The notes below the pieces were generated by a model that had not been told where the DNA came from, searched no databases, and was given only the letters and a program-made list of their open reading frames with translations. Of a stretch of DNA of 64,000 nucleotides, positions 54,081 to 64,000 are shown in pieces; positions within the stretch are counted from its first letter, which is position 1, and every line of letters starts with the position of its first letter. Both the position numbers and the translations under genes were made by a program. This DNA is from Isoetes taiwanensis (taxonomy: Eukaryota; Streptophyta; Lycopodiopsida; Isoetales; Isoetaceae): NCBI GenBank assembly GCA_021234155.1, contig JAJEKV010000005.1, positions 12,100,787 through 12,164,786 on the forward strand, written 5' to 3'.

Positions 54081-57000
54081 TAGAACAAATATCGACCCCT
54101 TTTCAAATCTAAACGGGAATAGAACAAATATGTATTTTTGAGCCACTGAACATATTGTCTCCATTCTTCTATACCTCTCTTGATCCCTTTCAAATTTAGC
54201 AAGATCATTCCCCATGCCCAGAATTTCATGTCTACTTATACTTTTCTTATCCTTGGTTTTTAAGCGATGCAATGCGATGAATGCAAAGGATTATATAAAC
54301 ATTTTTGCCTTCAAGGAAGAACTATTTCATTTTCTACTTTGTAGCATGTATGATGTAGTTTATCCAAGTTATATTTATCATCAACATTTGCGCTACATGT
54401 ATCTAAGTATTTTTACAACATCATCATTGCCTACAACAGGCCTGTAACTATGCTCGGCAACGCCGGGCACCCTTTACTAGTATATCCTTAGTATCAAAAT
54501 ATGTATATTATTAGTAGGCTACGATATTTCAGGCCATCCTGACCGTGGAAGGCGCCACATATGCACCCTGGACGGCTCAGATGCAGTGGTGTGTGTTGAT
54601 TTTTCTGACCGTCCACCGATGAGGTGGACGATCCTACGGCTCACGCTGACTTACGCGATCTCGGCCGTTATTTGCACCCAAGATCCTACGGTCCACGTTG
54701 CATGCTCAGGCCTTAAGGAGAGGCTTTCAAAAGTTTTTATATTGTTGAGGGGACCCTAGTCATTGCCCCCCAAGCCCCCCATTCCAATTACTAGACTAGG
54801 CCTTAATTAATTGAAAAAAATGTCGTTCCATATATACTTAAGGGTGCCTCTGATCCTAATGGTTCTAGAATGTTCAATATTGTTCTAGAATCTAGGGCAT
54901 GCATAAATATCCCATATCCACAGATGTAAAAAAGAGCATCCTTCACCAGTATATAAGGAGGCTATCCACATTAGGATGGGCACTGATTATTGGCTAGAAA
55001 GTTCTAGAATGCTTTGGAAAGTTTTAGGATATTCGAAAAAAATTATGGAATGTTAAGGCTATTCTAGAAAGCTCTTCAATGCCAGCCTTGAGCTTCTAGA
55101 TGTGTATGGGTAACCACATCAATCTAAAAATAGAAGGTTTTTTAAAAATTTGCAAAGATTCGAAATAGAATTTTCTAGAATGTTCTCTTACACATAGGTA
55201 AACACTTTTGTCTAAAAATAGAAAGTTTTTTTCAAAATTTTACATAGAGTAAAAAAAAATATATTAGAATGTTCTAGAACACCTCAGCCTCAAAATAGAA
55301 AGTTTTTTTGAAACTTAGGCTGAGATTCCACTGCCGGAAGTCGCAGTTAACTAGGTGGCATCAAATACCCTAAAAACTAAACTACGAGAGCAGGATGCAT
55401 CGATTCCACTACGGCGGAGGTAGTTCTTCCACAAAAAAACTATTCCGTTGTTTCGATTCGTGTCAAGATCTGGAGTGGGGTAATTGATTCTGCTGCTAAA
55501 AAACGGGATGAATCCCCTGATAGTTAAGCGGCTGTTAATAGCATCCACATCATCTACCGAAGCAAAATCCAAAGCTCAATTACCTCTGCTAGTGGAATCA
55601 CAAAAAACAAGGGAAGTTTGGAATCGTTCAACACGATTGGCCGAGTTTCAACTTCCAGGCATCAATTGCCGTCAGTGGAATCTCATTCTTATATTAGGTG
55701 AGTCCAGATGCATATATATATTATGATATGGGGCGAATTTGGCCGTGGGAGGCGCCACGTATGACGAACCGACGGCTGAGCGGCGAGGGTAGGGTGCAAA
55801 ATGTGGCAAACTTGGGGCGTTACTGACCGTCCACGTGGCAGATCATTTGACAGATCGTGTAGATGAGAAGTTGGCTTGTGTACAAAGCGAGCTCGATAGC
55901 CATAGCCATGGTGCATCGAGTTTTAGCTGGCAAGCCCCTTTTGCCTAGGCCCGAGATCCTGTCGCTCTGTATCTTCGCCTCTATCCATTAGTTGCCTTTG
56001 CAGGTAGGCATGCGACTGCTAATAGGCGGCTTCTTCTCTTGTTTTGAACTTTGGCTGTTCTTGGCTTGTTTTGAACCTTGGCGTTACTAACATTTTCTTG
56101 CTTGATCTATTTTGCAGATCGAATAACAGTGGCTTCATTGAGCTAGGCATGTGCCGATTCCTCTGGGCGCATCAGCTTATCTGGAATCGATTTGCATAGA
56201 GTATCTGCTGACAACAAGTATTAACAATTATCAAATGCATTCGCTCCTCATTAGATAGCCACATCTTGATTTTGAATAGCCATGTATAGAACAGTGAGTG
56301 CTTTGGATGGCAGACTTCAATTGGAGGTAAGAAAGGATAATGTATTAGAGTAGGAAGATGAAGTTTGTTTGCAAAAAATATTGTCTTCGATATTCCTCAA
56401 CGTCAGCAAAGGAGGCCCATTTCCAGTGTGGAAATGATGCCAGCCACTTGGCTTAGGTCTGTTTGCCTGTAATGAGACTATAAATATAGGAAAGACTTAA
56501 AATCCTTTACTAAAATGAGAAATGTTGCAGGCTGGTATTAAGGTTGCTACGGAGGTTTTGAAAGTTATTTGTATTGAAAGCCTTCTTTGTATGAAGCCCA
56601 TTTACTGTGCACATGACCATCTAGTTTGGAAGCATAAGTGAGCACAAATCCAGGAAACTTTGAAATTCGAATGCAACTAAAGTTCATGCAACAGTAAGGT
56701 AAGCCATTTTTGTCTATTTCAGAGCAGCTAGAGTTGAGTTGGATGAAGTAGTTATGGCCAATTATCTATGTGGTGCATATTCCAGCTAGTAAGAACTGAG
56801 GCTCGCTAGTCAGCTGCCTATCTCCTTTGAAGAGCTCCATGTAGGCACACTTCTTGCTTATGCTGAATTCAGGGTTAGGTGCACATTCTTTTCTAGGAAT
56901 TGGGCTTGCCTTTTACATTTGTTTGATACTAGATTAGTATGGATAGATTCATATTTGATGCATTGAAATTTGATGCGATTGTGAGGCATCCTATTTTCGT

Positions 57001-58857
57001 TCATTTTAAAGGACCTACAGTTCAACTGCATGAGCTGCTTATTGGGCAATCATCTGTGGGCTTCATAGTTCAGCTAGCAAAAGCTGAAAGACGCTGGTTG
57101 GATGACTATATTCTGTGAACAGCCTCAGGTAAACTGCCATGCGTATGTGCGTAAAGAAGCCTAATTTCTATCCCTTGCTTATATTCAATTCAAGGTTAGC
57201 TGTACATGTTTTTTTACGGGTTGGGCTTGCCTTTTGCATAAGATGAGCACTTCCACTTTAAAACAAATGAATTTTAGGCATTTATGTTTTGTATGAGAAA
57301 CCTTATGTTGTTGAATTAACTTCCAGGCAGTTTTCTTGTTAGAGACAACTGTGCTTGGTACTGCAGCTAAGAAAAGCTGAAGGATGGTAGTCACGCTAGG
57401 CGCTTGCCTATATTCTGTGAAGAGTCCCAGGTAAAATGTCGGTCTCTACCTCTGCATATAATGCAATATGCTTACATAGGCAGCTAAGGAAGTAGATGTG
57501 TGCTTCGATTTTAGCACAAATGTGTCTCACATATTTTATTATGGGGTTTCTAAAGCTTATGTGAAAGGCATAACTGCAGCAACTTATCAACTCTTCTTTG
57601 AATTGTTTGATCCAATGCAGATTGAACATATACATGATGGCCATCTAGAATCATGGGCACTAGATTAGGTAGCACAATGTAGCAATGCATTGAGTCTTCT
57701 TTGAGTTATTTGATACAGGTTCTATGCAGTGCGGGCGCCTAATCAATCAATTTATTGTAAATTATGCTAAAAGTTATGCTTAGCCTTGGCCGCAAATTAG
57801 GTATGTCCTCTGTTGCCCTGTGCCGATCCAAAGATTGTAAGCAGTTAAGATGTTTGTATTTGAATTATACTAGCACTCATTGAGTGTCATGGGCTACCTA
57901 TCTACAATAGCTTGGTTTATGTTGGCTAAAATAGAGACAACTCCAATATTGCCCAGCGCTTATGCTTGGCCTTAACTACAGAACTCACGAAGTTCATATG
58001 GGATTTGAACATACTTATATGCTCGAAGCTGCTGGTCCTCGCTATGGCAGTAATACAAAAGAATCTTGAAGGACTCTTCAATTCGCTCAGCTATAATCCA
58101 AGCAGTTAGCAACCTGATCTCTTTCTGGTTCCAAGCTTACCATGTTTACTAAATTTCTGGTAAATAGGTCATGATTTGGAAGACGCATCTTTTGTGTGGT
58201 TTCCTTGTCACGAGCTTTCTTTTTGGTCAAATCTTTATGCTTTCTAAGAAACCATATGCAAATTAGGTTAGGTTAAAATTCTTACGGTCAGCCAACAACC
58301 AGGCCTTAGATGTAGAAACATTCTGGTTTATTTGACATGTTTACACAATGGATCTGAAAAATATGTACCTAGCAACTTTTATAGATCATTCTTTGAGCTT
58401 TTCAATCCATGTTCATGCTTGAGGAGAATTTGCTTGCTCAAGTTATGGCTCTCTTTGTATACTGCTGTAAGATTAGAACAGCAAATGCATTTTGCTATAT
58501 TTGGGCTATTTGCAGTAGGAATCTGAAAATTGTATACCTAGCATTATTCTTAGATCTTCTCTTGAGCTTTTCAACAGATACTCTTGCTGCCTTGCATTTG
58601 AAAGTTATGTTAAAATTCGCAAATCGCTTGGAATTCTATCCAGCTATGGAGCGCAGAATTTAGCAGCTTCACCCCTCTTTTATTTCGGGAGCTCAATATA
58701 CTCTCACTCTCATGCTTTCTTCATCCGGTGACGTCGGGTTCGTTTTTTGTCCAATTATTTTATCCTCCAAGTTTTTTCTCCAATTTTTAGTTGTAATTTT
58801 GTCTTCAATCTCAAGAATTTGGTTTTTCTTGATAGTTTTCTTTTGATTTGTAAATCA
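54081..58857. other. Intergenic region upstream of OPT
   Basis: No intact gene. It contains two related GC-rich modules (about 54537-54720 and 55735-55850), a cluster of TTCTAGAA words (54863-55280), and diverged direct repeats (near 56800-56920, 57090-57245 and 57390-57450, sharing TTCTGTGAA, CAGGTAAA and GGGCTTGCCTTTT words). A further two-copy repeat lies at about 58350-58410 and 58515-58575. Any OPT promoter and upstream leader exon would be here. Confidence 0.5.
54863..55279. promoter_or_regulatory. Cluster of six TTCTAGAA palindromes
   Basis: TTCTAGAA occurs at 54863, 54883, 55002, 55063, 55173 and 55272. Each fits the inverted nTTCnnGAAn core of heat-shock elements. Whether they act on any gene is unknown; the OPT start codon is about 3.6 kb away. 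Confidence 0.4.
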
Positions 58858-58858
58858 G
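58829..58858 (+). promoter_or_regulatory. Probable 3' splice site in the OPT 5' leader
   Basis: A pyrimidine-rich stretch ending TTTGTAAATCAG directly precedes GGAAGC and, 22 bases later, the OPT start codon. This suggests the mRNA has an intron in its 5' UTR. The donor was not identified. Confidence 0.45.
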
Positions 58859-58880
58859 GGAAGCATTGCTGGCCAATGCA

Positions 58881-61800
58881 ATGGGGAGCGAAGGCGCATC
58901 CCCTTCAAACAGGGCTGATGATGTTGAACAAGGGCCCCTAAAAGAAACCCTTGATTTGGAAGAAAATTGCAGCAATGGGGCAGAAAAACAGCATTTCGAA
59001 GGGGATATAATTTGTGCGGTTAAGGATATTGACGCTCATCAAACAGAGCAATCCCCGATAGAGCAGGTGGCATTAACTGTGTCAACCACGGATGATCCAT
59101 CAATTCCAGCTTTCACTTTTCGTGTCTGGGTTATAGGCAGCATTTCATGTGTGGTTTTGATGTTCTTGAATACGTTCTTTAGCATGAGAACACAACCCCT
59201 CGCCATATCTGGAATTGCAGTTCAAATTGTTGCTCTTCCTTTGGGTCGTTTGATGGCTTCAACGCTACCCACGAGTCCCCTGCGTGTACCAGGATTAGGA
59301 TGGAGCTTCAGTCTAAATCCTGGTCCTTTTAGCATGAAAGAGCATGTTTTAATTACAGTTTTTGCGAATGGTGGTGATTCTTCCGGTGGGGATGCTCATG
59401 CTATTGCGTCAATTACTATAATAAAAGCATTTTACAAACGCCGGATTAGCTTTCTTGCAGCTTTGTTTGTGGCCATCTCTACTAGAGTAAGTCTTAGCCT
59501 TCAAACCTTGTAATTCTGTTCATCAAGTATCAGTATGAGTTCATGCTTTTGCAATAAAGTTGAGTATAAGGTGCAGGACCCAGCAGAGGCCAGATAGTCT
59601 TTTTTCTTTTAATTTTAGAAAACTGTCAGGTTTCTTTTGCTTAGGCTATAAGGGTCAAATGTCACTAAGGTCATCTTTTGTTAATTTCAAATGAAGATTC
59701 TTTTACTCACGTTGACTACTACCAGATCATGGGATATGGATGGGCAGGACCTCTGAGAAGATTTTTAGTAGATCCGGCTCATATGTGGTGGCCTGCCAAC
59801 TTAGTTCAAGTATCTCTCTTCAGGTAAAGTAGATACCACTTAACCGTTGCAATGTTCATTTGCAAAAAGACTTATACATCTATACACTTAGGCTTTAGGC
59901 TATGTTCAGTATTGGGTCATGCAAACATCCTACTTTGAAAGCTAGGTAACATTGCAGCATAAAGTCGCATAAAGTTTTTTACTTTTTTGCCATAAAGGAA
60001 TTCAAGTGAGGCAGACACACCAACTTAAGAATAAGAAGCTTCAAGAAAGTAAGAATGTTTCAATCAATTTAACCTGCGTAAAGCAAATAGATACTCGAAG
60101 GACTAAAAAGTACTACTAATGGCAATACCTTGTTTTTAATTAATATGTATATTATCTTTCAGTTGCTCTTCAGAAACTTGAGCCCTTTTGTGTATTTTCA
60201 AGGTTTTTCTTTATCTTGCATTATATATCAATTATTCTGTTTTTTTCCAATTTGAGAACCGTGTTGCATGTGCAGGGCTCTTCACGAAAATGAAACAGTC
60301 AGCAAAGGAATGAAGCGCATAAATTTCTTTTTGTTATTTATGGCTGTGAGCTTCATTTATTATGCCTTACCTGGGTATCTTTTTACATTGATGTCATTCT
60401 TCTCTTGGGTGTGCTGGGTATGGCCACATTCTGTAATCATGCAGCAATTTGGGTCAGGCAAAAGTGGCCTTGGACTTGGAGCCTTTTCATTTGATTGGGC
60501 AGGTATATCTGCGTATTTCGGCAGTCCACTTGTTGCCCCATGGTTTACTATTGTGAATATCGGAGTAGGGTTCTTGCTGTTCACTTATGTTGTAATTCCT
60601 GCGGCTTATTGGAGCAATTTATACCATGCTCGAACTTTCCCCATCTTCTCTAACAAGCTATTTACATCTAAGGGTAAGAGATATGATGTTACCCGTGTCA
60701 TGACCCCAGATTTTCAGTTAGACAGGAAAGCATATCAAAGCTATGGAAAGTTGTATATGAGTACATTTTTTGCGCTTTCAACTGGAGTTGGATTTGCTCG
60801 AATTGCGTCAACCGTTACGCATGTCATTTTATTTAATGGAAGGTTAGCAACTTTCAGCATCTTTAGTATTTTGACATGCTCATTTTGTAAGGATTCTATT
60901 TTTACAGGGATCTATGGCAACGATGTGGTCGTGACAATATTGCAAGAGATGATATCCATACTCGTCTCATGAGGAAGTATTCTAGTGTTCCAGTCTGGTG
61001 GTTCCTGTTGCTACTAGTAGCGAGCATTAGTATGGCCCTTTCAGTGGTTACAGTGTGGAATTACCAGTTCCAACTCCCTTGGTGGGGTATATTTTTTGCT
61101 TGTGCATTTTCCTGTGCGCTGACCCTTCCAATTGGGATTATCACAGCTACCACGAATCAGGTATGTGCACAATGTTGGCAGTTGGGATATTAGAAAGGTG
61201 CTGGTAATAATACAGTTTTGCTTTGCAGCAACCTGGATTCAATGTCGTCACTGAATTCATCATTGGCTACATTCTACCTGGGAAACCAATTGGAAATACC
61301 ATGTTCAAAACATATGCTAAACTTAGCATGACACACGCCATTTCATTCTTGGCAGATCTTAAACTTGGACACTACATGAAAATTCCACCACGCAGTATGT
61401 TTATAGCACAGGTAAATGCCTGAAAAAGTTGGGAGGATGGGAGGAATATTCTTAAGTGTAATTGCCTGTGGGTAGTTAAGTAATGTGAATGATTTGGGTA
61501 GGTCAGTAATGTGAATGATTCTCCTAAAGTTATGAGCATGCCTGCAGGTGTTTGGAACAGTTATATCGGCAACTACAAACTTGAGTGTTGCATGGTGGAT
61601 GATGGAAACTATAGAAAATATTTGCAACACCGATCTCCTGCCTTCAGACAGCCCTTGGACTTGCCCGAAAGACAGGGTTGCATTTGACAACACAGTAATT
61701 TGGGGGTTAGTTGGTCCCAAAAGGCTTTTTGGGCATCAGGGAGAGTACAGAACGCTTGTTTGGTTTTTCTTGTTAGGAGCAATATTACCTGCCATTGTCT

Positions 61801-62162
61801 GGATATGTGCAAAAACGTTTCCAAAAGTAAAATGGATAGTCCTGATAAACATCCCTGTGATGCTTGGTGCAATTGCATCGATGCCACCTGCTACACCTGT
61901 TAATGTGGGCTCCTGGCTTATTGTAGGCACGGTGTTCAACTTCTTCCTGTACAGGTATAGAAAGCGATGGTGGCAACGCTATAACTATGTGCTCTCTGCT
62001 GCTTTTGATGCAGGCACGGCCTTCATGGCTATATTTTTGTACTTCTGTTTCGACCTAGAGAAGAGAAATATTAAGTGGTGGGGAACGCAGGTTGATCATT
62101 GCCCTCTTGCTGCTTGTCCTACAGCTCCAGGCATTGTAGTGAAGGGGTGCCCTGTGTTTTAG
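58881..62162 (+). CDS. Oligopeptide transporter (OPT family, PT clade), six exons
   Basis: Exons are 58881-59486, 59726-59823, 60276-60842, 60908-61160, 61229-61411 and 61548-62162. All introns are GT-AG and phases agree, giving 2,322 coding bases (773 residues), normal for plant OPTs. OPT proteins are multi-spanning proton-coupled importers of small peptides or metal chelates, usually at the plasma membrane. Visible hallmarks are [10 protein letters not shown], the NPG motif at residues 146-148 ([15 protein letters not shown]), [20 protein letters not shown], the KIPPR motif at 559-563 ([12 protein letters not shown]), ENICNTD and the C-terminal [15 protein letters not shown] ending GCPVF. 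The acidic N-terminus (about 60 residues) is variable in the family. The ATG at 58881 was chosen because an in-frame TTG 15 bases upstream is not a normal plant start. The substrate cannot be told from sequence. Confidence 0.95.
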
Positions 62163-63516
62163 TGAATATTTATTTGTCCATGTGTATAGTTGCAATGATG
62201 TGCAATGGCAGATCACATCTTTCCTGCCCATCTGCTGCCCAATTTGTATATCTTATCCATTAAGTGAATTGAGAGGTGAACTGAGTTTCTTATGTTGTAC
62301 CGTGTTTTAAATGATGAAATATGCTTTGCTCACAGCGGGATGAAACTGGATAATTTAGAAGAGACGCACCACCGAATCAATTTGGGAAAAAACAAAAGTG
62401 CAGAAAGGAAAGTTTGAGAAAGAGCTCTTGCTAGAAATATCCAAAGTCCGGTTAAGTTGTTCCATAAACCCTTCATGCTGATGTTTATCGGCACTTGGAT
62501 GCCTTTATGGAAAAGGAAATTTCACTAAGAAAAAACTGTCGCATAACGGACATCAAGATTCCTTGGATATTACTTTATCCAATGATTCCATTCGCATGAA
62601 AAAACCAAAGTCCATGGCTTCCGTCTTTTTTTAAGTCAGAATATATCACAAAGATATATTGTTCCCTTATGGGTTTTTTTGGGTGAGGTTGACCGTCGGC
62701 CGTTGATTCCCGGTATATTCATGGAATTGTTCTAGATCCACGGATACGAACATTTTGTCAAAAAAAACGGATGACAAATGCTATGGTCCAAATCCTATGA
62801 ATATAAACCATAGCTGCCTTAAACTATAGCTGCTTTGCTCTCCCAAAAGGCTTTTGGCCTCTGAGCAGAATCTTTGCAAGTTTTCGCCACACCTCCCTGC
62901 TACTCGGTTGTGTTACTCGGCCAAATCGGCTGCAATCGGCCAGCCTGCATGTCTTCATACTCAAAGAGCCTGCATGTCTTCATACTCAAAACGGCTTCAG
63001 TCTCACTACCCAACTAGATTTCCAAGCTCATACTCTGGGACTGGGATACAGGACATCCACTTATGGAAATCTGCAGATAACTCAGTAACGCAGCTACATT
63101 TTGAATAACTCAGTAACGCTCAGATAACTCAGGAGCGAGCTCTGTTTCTTCCATTTCCGGTGAAGGTGTAGTGCTCTTCGTCCTCTTTCTCTACACCAGG
63201 ACTCACCAGAACCAGAGCCATGCCGGAACCCCTGCCAGTCTCCCTGCCCCGCTCGGATCCGTTCCCAAAAAAGAAAGGAGCATTTATTTTTATCTTTCTA
63301 TCCTCAAACCATGCACATCCAGACCTTTCTCCTTCTATTTCCAAACCATGGACTGATAAATCTACCTCCATCTTAATTTCCTGCCAACAAGCAGCTCAAA
63401 CATGTCCAAAAAATACCATCCACATACCATTTCGGATACATACGCCCCCAAAATCTAGGCCCAACCATAGGTGAAATACCCTCCCCAAATACGAAACAAA
63501 ATAATTAGAAGTTTAT
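62163..63516. other. OPT 3' flank and intergenic region
   Basis: The first 480 bp (to about 62641) are also present in the truncated upstream copy at 37677-38144, so they belong to the duplicated unit. The rest shows no gene; short opposing frames near 63129-63474 are unrecognised. A 25-bp-period duplication (GCCTGCATGTCTTCATACTC) lies at 62943-62990. Confidence 0.5.
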
Positions 63517-63631
63517 CAGAAAGATTTAGTACAGGTTGTGGACAAGATCAAAACATACAAGAATGCAATTGAGATTGTACCATACGAAGATAGAGGTGGT
63601 GTGCCCAAAGATAGAGGTGGTATAGAAGAAT
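63517..63631. repeat. Flank shared with 38249-38410
   Basis: The word AGATTTAGTACAGGTTG and the following roughly 100 bases, including two TAGAGGTGGT words, match the segment beside the truncated OPT copy. Confidence 0.8.
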
Positions 63632-63677
63632 AGAATAGAATACAATTAGTATCCCTAGTGTCATGAGGCCATCAGAC
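63632..63677 (-). mobile_element. Minimal LINE 3' end (about 45 bp)
   Basis: AATAGAATAGAATACAATTA followed by GTATCCCTAGTGTCATGAGG matches the first bases of the larger copy beginning at 63722, inverted. It is an extremely 5'-truncated insertion. Confidence 0.6.
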
Positions 63678-63721
63678 TATAGAGGTGGTGTGTTTAAAGG
63701 TAGAGGTGGTATAGAAGAATA

Positions 63722-64000
63722 GAATAGAATATAATACAATTAGTGTCCCTAGTGTCGTGAGGCCATCGGATTGATGTAGTATGGGCGAGCTCTCTTATGG
63801 GTGCTACAAGCGCGTCATGCTGTTTTGTTATAACCCTTTCGGAGGGCTTATCTTGTTTTCTATTAATACCAGCACCCCACTTATATCTGGCATCATGACC
63901 ATGCGAGGGTGCGTCGCTATCATCAGCTTTTAGCTGTGTACGTTGCGGGCTTTAATGTCACTCACTTTTACAGTGGTTCATATCACAAGTCCTTTGTCTT
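63722..64000 (-). mobile_element. LINE 3' end running off the window
   Basis: AATAGAATAGAATATAATAC tail followed by the 3' UTR of the LINE family seen at 38411-40285. The last 28 bases (GGTTCATATCACAAGTCC plus CTTTGTCTT region) match 38456 onward. Compared with that copy it keeps about 250 bp of 3' UTR that is deleted there. The coding part lies beyond the window. Confidence 0.8.

Noticed and set aside
58866-58880. Upstream in-frame start for the OPT protein (TTG)
   Set aside because: TTG is not a normal plant initiation codon; the ATG at 58881 in ATGGGGAGC context is used instead.

Overview
This window looks like nuclear DNA of a land plant. The evidence is a spliced oligopeptide transporter gene of plant type, several plant LINE families, a TRIM element primed by initiator tRNA-Met, a CACTA element, and decayed relatives of plant housekeeping genes. 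Coding density is very low and the DNA is AT-rich and transposon-rich. The sequence does not fix the species.

Layout. 1-2.1 kb holds a three-LTR TRIM with a 5-bp target duplication, a hAT-type MITE with an 8-bp target duplication, a pentanucleotide microsatellite and a small foldback. 4.5-5.3 kb (minus) is a chimeric, spliced gene remnant joining Ty3-type reverse transcriptase sequence to a possible ParB-like segment. 7.0-9.5 kb holds a histone H3-like remnant and an intron-containing SmF pseudogene, with palindromic short repeats between them. 12.0-20.3 kb is a large, GC-richer array of tandem and inverted modules built around changing hairpin cores; it is the most unusual structure here. 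20.9-21.2 kb is a starch synthase III-like pseudogene. 24.2-27.0 kb is a decayed LINE with target duplications. 29.1-34.3 kb is a non-autonomous CACTA element. 35-42 kb holds telomere-like repeats, a truncated copy of the downstream transporter gene and two decayed non-L1 LINEs. 47.0-53.7 kb is a nearly full-length L1-type LINE (minus) with target duplications.

The only convincing intact host gene is the six-exon oligopeptide transporter (OPT) at 58.88-62.16 kb (plus). It predicts about 773 residues with the NPG and KIPPR signatures. A 3'-truncated, internally deleted copy lies about 24 kb upstream in the same orientation, and both copies end beside the tails of the same LINE family.

There is no operon-like cooperation between genes. 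The window records successive transposon insertions, duplication, and decay of gene copies in which C-to-T (CpG-type) changes recur. All homology calls were made by eye from translated sequence and remembered family features; no search was run.
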